A program made the translations under genes and the position numbers. DNA of 64,000 bases from Nocardia sp. NBC_00403 (GTDB lineage: Bacteria > Actinomycetota > Actinomycetes > Mycobacteriales > Mycobacteriaceae). Location: assembly GCF_036046055.1 (NCBI RefSeq), contig NZ_CP107939.1:4278001-4342000 (forward strand), in the 5' to 3' direction. The notes under the pieces were generated by a model that had not been told where the DNA came from, ran no database searches, and was given only the letters and a program-made list of their open reading frames with translations. How positions within the stretch are numbered: position 1 is the first letter of the stretch; the number at the start of each line of letters is the position of its first letter. This document shows positions 62,330 through 64,000 of this stretch, one piece after another.

Positions 62330-63139
62330 GTGCGGCGAAATCGAACTGTCGTACCTGGAGAATTGATCGGGCGCGGCGCATGCTCATTCCGCAGGAGTTG
62401 CATGCCGGTCTCGATGTTCACCGAATCCGGCGCTGGGCGCCCGGTCGACGACGTTGCCTCTGCTGATGGCATGGGCATGGGTGACGGCTCGGCCGAGGTT
62501 GGCGGTCCCGTAGCTGCGCTGTCGACACCGATGTCAGGAAGCGCGTTGTGGTGTGGTCGGCTGACGTTTGGTTCGCGCGCCGACTGCCCGAGCCGGCCGG
62601 TGCCATCACCGGATTGATCGGCCACCCCGCGGTCGGCGCCATCGTCGCCGCCGCAGGAGGTAGCCTCGCCGAAGAATTCGCACGCCGCTTCGGCCCGTCC
62701 ACCTGAGACCTCGGCTCCGCCGTCCGGGCCTCATGTCCTGGTCCGTTCACCGAGATCATCACTCCACGTGGCATCCGACGGTGGTGGTGGCGCAGGTGCG
62801 CGGCGGTGTGGAAGAGCTGGACGCTGCCCTTGAACAATCGCGGCACGCCATCGGTGCCGCGCAACGGAATCGCGTCGGTGTAGATCACATCCGGTTGGAT
62901 CGGACCAGCTCGGTGAGGTAGAGGGAGCCGACGTCGGTGCACAATGACACGAGCTCTTGCCCGCAAAATGGGAGATCACCACTCGAGTCCGCCGCGGGCA
63001 CTTGCCGCGTTTCGGTGGCATCGGTGCTGTGGAGTCATCGACCTCGGGTTCAGTCCGACCTTTCCTGCGGGCCGGGATTCCGGTGTCGTAACGGGTGAAA
63101 ACCCCTGTCCGGTAGCGGGTCTCGTGCGAGAGTGGTCGC
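62330..63139. other. Gene-poor, probably decayed stretch
   Basis: No intact gene in 810 bp. On the plus strand 62545-62706 reads 'ADVWFARRLPEPAGAITG' and 'GAIVAAAGGSLAEEFARRFG' up to a stop, which looks like a true C-terminus without its start. On the minus strand about 62730-62960, two frames read protein-like pieces ('GTDGVPRLFKGSVQLFHTA' and 'LYLTELVRSNRM') separated by a shift. These are best seen as gene remnants of unknown family. Confidence 0.4.
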
Positions 63140-64000
63140 GTGGGTGACGAGCTTCCCAGACTCGGCGCGGTTCTGATCGGTACGGTCGTCATCCTGGCGA
63201 TCGTCGTTCCGCTGATCCTGCTGACCGGAAACGAATACTTCATCCTCGCGCTGCTACCCGGTATCGGGTTGGTCGGAACATTCCAGGGCCTGGTCGAGAT
63301 CGTCCTCGGTGCGAAACGGCGCTGGGTGATCGCGGCGAGCGGAGGGGTGTTCATCGCGCTCGGTGTGCTCGAGGCCGTTGCCGCGGTGGTGAAAGTCCTG
63401 CACGAATCGCCCTGGGTGTGGCTCGCGGCCATCGGTGTGGGTCTGATCGGGGCGGTGATCATGGCCAGGGCGGTGGCGACCGAGGTCGGTCGTGCGTGGT
63501 TGCAGGGGCCATTGCTGCGGTTCACGATTCATACCGAACTGGTGAAGCCGAACACCTCGGAATTCGACGCCGCCCACTCCCTGTCTGTCACGCTCCCCAC
63601 CGCCAGGGAGCTGATCGGGGTGCGGGTGCCTCCGTTCGTCCTCGACTACCATCAGATACTCGACGACGTCGCGGAGTTCCAGCTGGAAACGGCCAGAAAG
63701 CTCGGCGCCGCAGGCGAACTCGCGCAGGCCGTCACGCACAGTGCCGAATCGGCGGCGCTGCGCCGGCGCATCACCCGAACCGTTCCCGGTCGCCCCTACC
63801 TCGGCCGTTTCGCCGATTCGCTCACGCTCGAAACGTACTTCCTCGACCTCTCGGGCCGAACCGACGCCGCCGTTGCCGCCGCTACCGAGCAGATCGCCCT
63901 GGACCGGCGCATCCTCGCCGCCCGGGGCGACAGCGTCATCGAATCCAAGGCTTCCATGATCAACGTTCTCGTCGACGCCATGACCCGCCAGGCAGAACGT
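63140..64000 (+). CDS. Membrane protein with TPR-like C-terminal part, cut by window end
   Basis: The frame from GTG 63140 stays open for 287 codons to the last base. Three to four membrane helices lie in the first 115 residues ('AVLIGTVVILAIVVPLILLTG', 'YFILALLPGIGLVGTFQGLVEIVL', 'WVIAASGGVFIALGVLEAVAAVV', 'WVWLAAIGVGLIGAVIMA'). A soluble part follows. Near the end 'YLGRFADSLTLETYFLDLSGRTDAAVAAATEQIALDRRIL' resembles the tetratricopeptide repeats of actinobacterial signalling proteins. No function can be given; the C-terminus is outside the window. Confidence 0.75.
   Translation, partial: MGDELPRLGAVLIGTVVILAIVVPLILLTGNEYFILALLPGIGLVGTFQGLVEIVLGAKRRWVIAASGGVFIALGVLEAVAAVVKVLHESPWVWLAAIGVGLIGAVIMARAVATEVGRAWLQGPLLRFTIHTELVKPNTSEFDAAHSLSVTLPTARELIGVRVPPFVLDYHQILDDVAEFQLETARKLGAAGELAQAVTHSAESAALRRRITRTVPGRPYLGRFADSLTLETYFLDLSGRTDAAVAAATEQIALDRRILAARGDSVIESKASMINVLVDAMTRQAER

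Noticed and set aside
1..64000. CRISPR array, tRNA, rRNA or intact prophage
   Set aside because: No regularly spaced repeats, no cloverleaf-like sequence and no phage structural genes were noticed on reading through the window.

Overview
This window reads as chromosomal DNA from a high-GC actinomycete of the mycolic-acid-bearing group, most likely Nocardia or a close relative. That is an inference from content: an EthA-type Baeyer-Villiger monooxygenase, PucR regulators, an F420-dependent LLM oxidoreductase, several cytochromes P450, AlkB, a secreted lipase, an EspC-like ESX protein, and frequent GTG/TTG starts. No rRNA, tRNA, CRISPR array or complete mobile element was seen. The window looks like accessory catabolic and transport chromosome, with old insertion-sequence and gene remnants between short operons.

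Layout. 0-5 kb: the edge of an ESX-type protein, an HSL-type esterase, a DUF5984 protein and a GntR-glycosyltransferase pair. 4.7-11 kb: a Baeyer-Villiger module (BVMO, PucR, SDR, alpha/beta hydrolase, metallo-beta-lactamase-fold hydrolase) whose two divergent promoter regions share a 48-bp element with a GTGTGC-N4-GCACAC core. 11-17 kb: a second PucR regulator, two DUF1254/DUF1214 lipoproteins and an orphan response regulator with an atypical receiver. 17-23.6 kb: AraC regulator, P450, and a translationally coupled amidohydrolase/NTF2-like/amidase operon divergent from a TetR gene with a repeat-rich operator. 23.6-25.1 kb: a frameshifted DUF5984 fragment, then a Ser/Thr-kinase-like membrane protein that lacks the catalytic core.

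25-36.5 kb: GH38 alpha-mannosidase, a small membrane protein, a CYP157-like P450 without a normal ExxR motif, an LLM oxidoreductase, a permuted-papain-like protein, a double-hotdog thioesterase, a class I terpene synthase and a PAS-GGDEF diguanylate cyclase. 36.5-52 kb: a transposase remnant, membrane protein, amino-acid permease, hydrolase, GNAT remnant, oxidoreductase, polysaccharide deacetylase, two MFS transporters, secreted lipase, AlkB and a membrane protein. 52.8-57.6 kb: an agmatine-use operon (agmatine deiminase, N-carbamoylputrescine amidase, TetR, APC permease) with a palindromic operator, followed by an IS701-type transposase remnant. 57.6-61.6 kb: a UGT-like glycosyltransferase, then an arsenic island (arsR-aquaglyceroporin-arsC divergent from arsM). 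61.8-64 kb: a hypothetical protein, a decayed stretch, and a membrane/TPR-like gene cut by the window end.

How genes may work together. The most coherent unit is 4.7-11 kb. A BVMO would make an ester or lactone from a ketone, the MBL-fold or alpha/beta hydrolase could open it, and the SDR could oxidise the alcohol, all under one PucR regulator acting on the shared element. This pathway is inference; the shared element is seen directly in the sequence.
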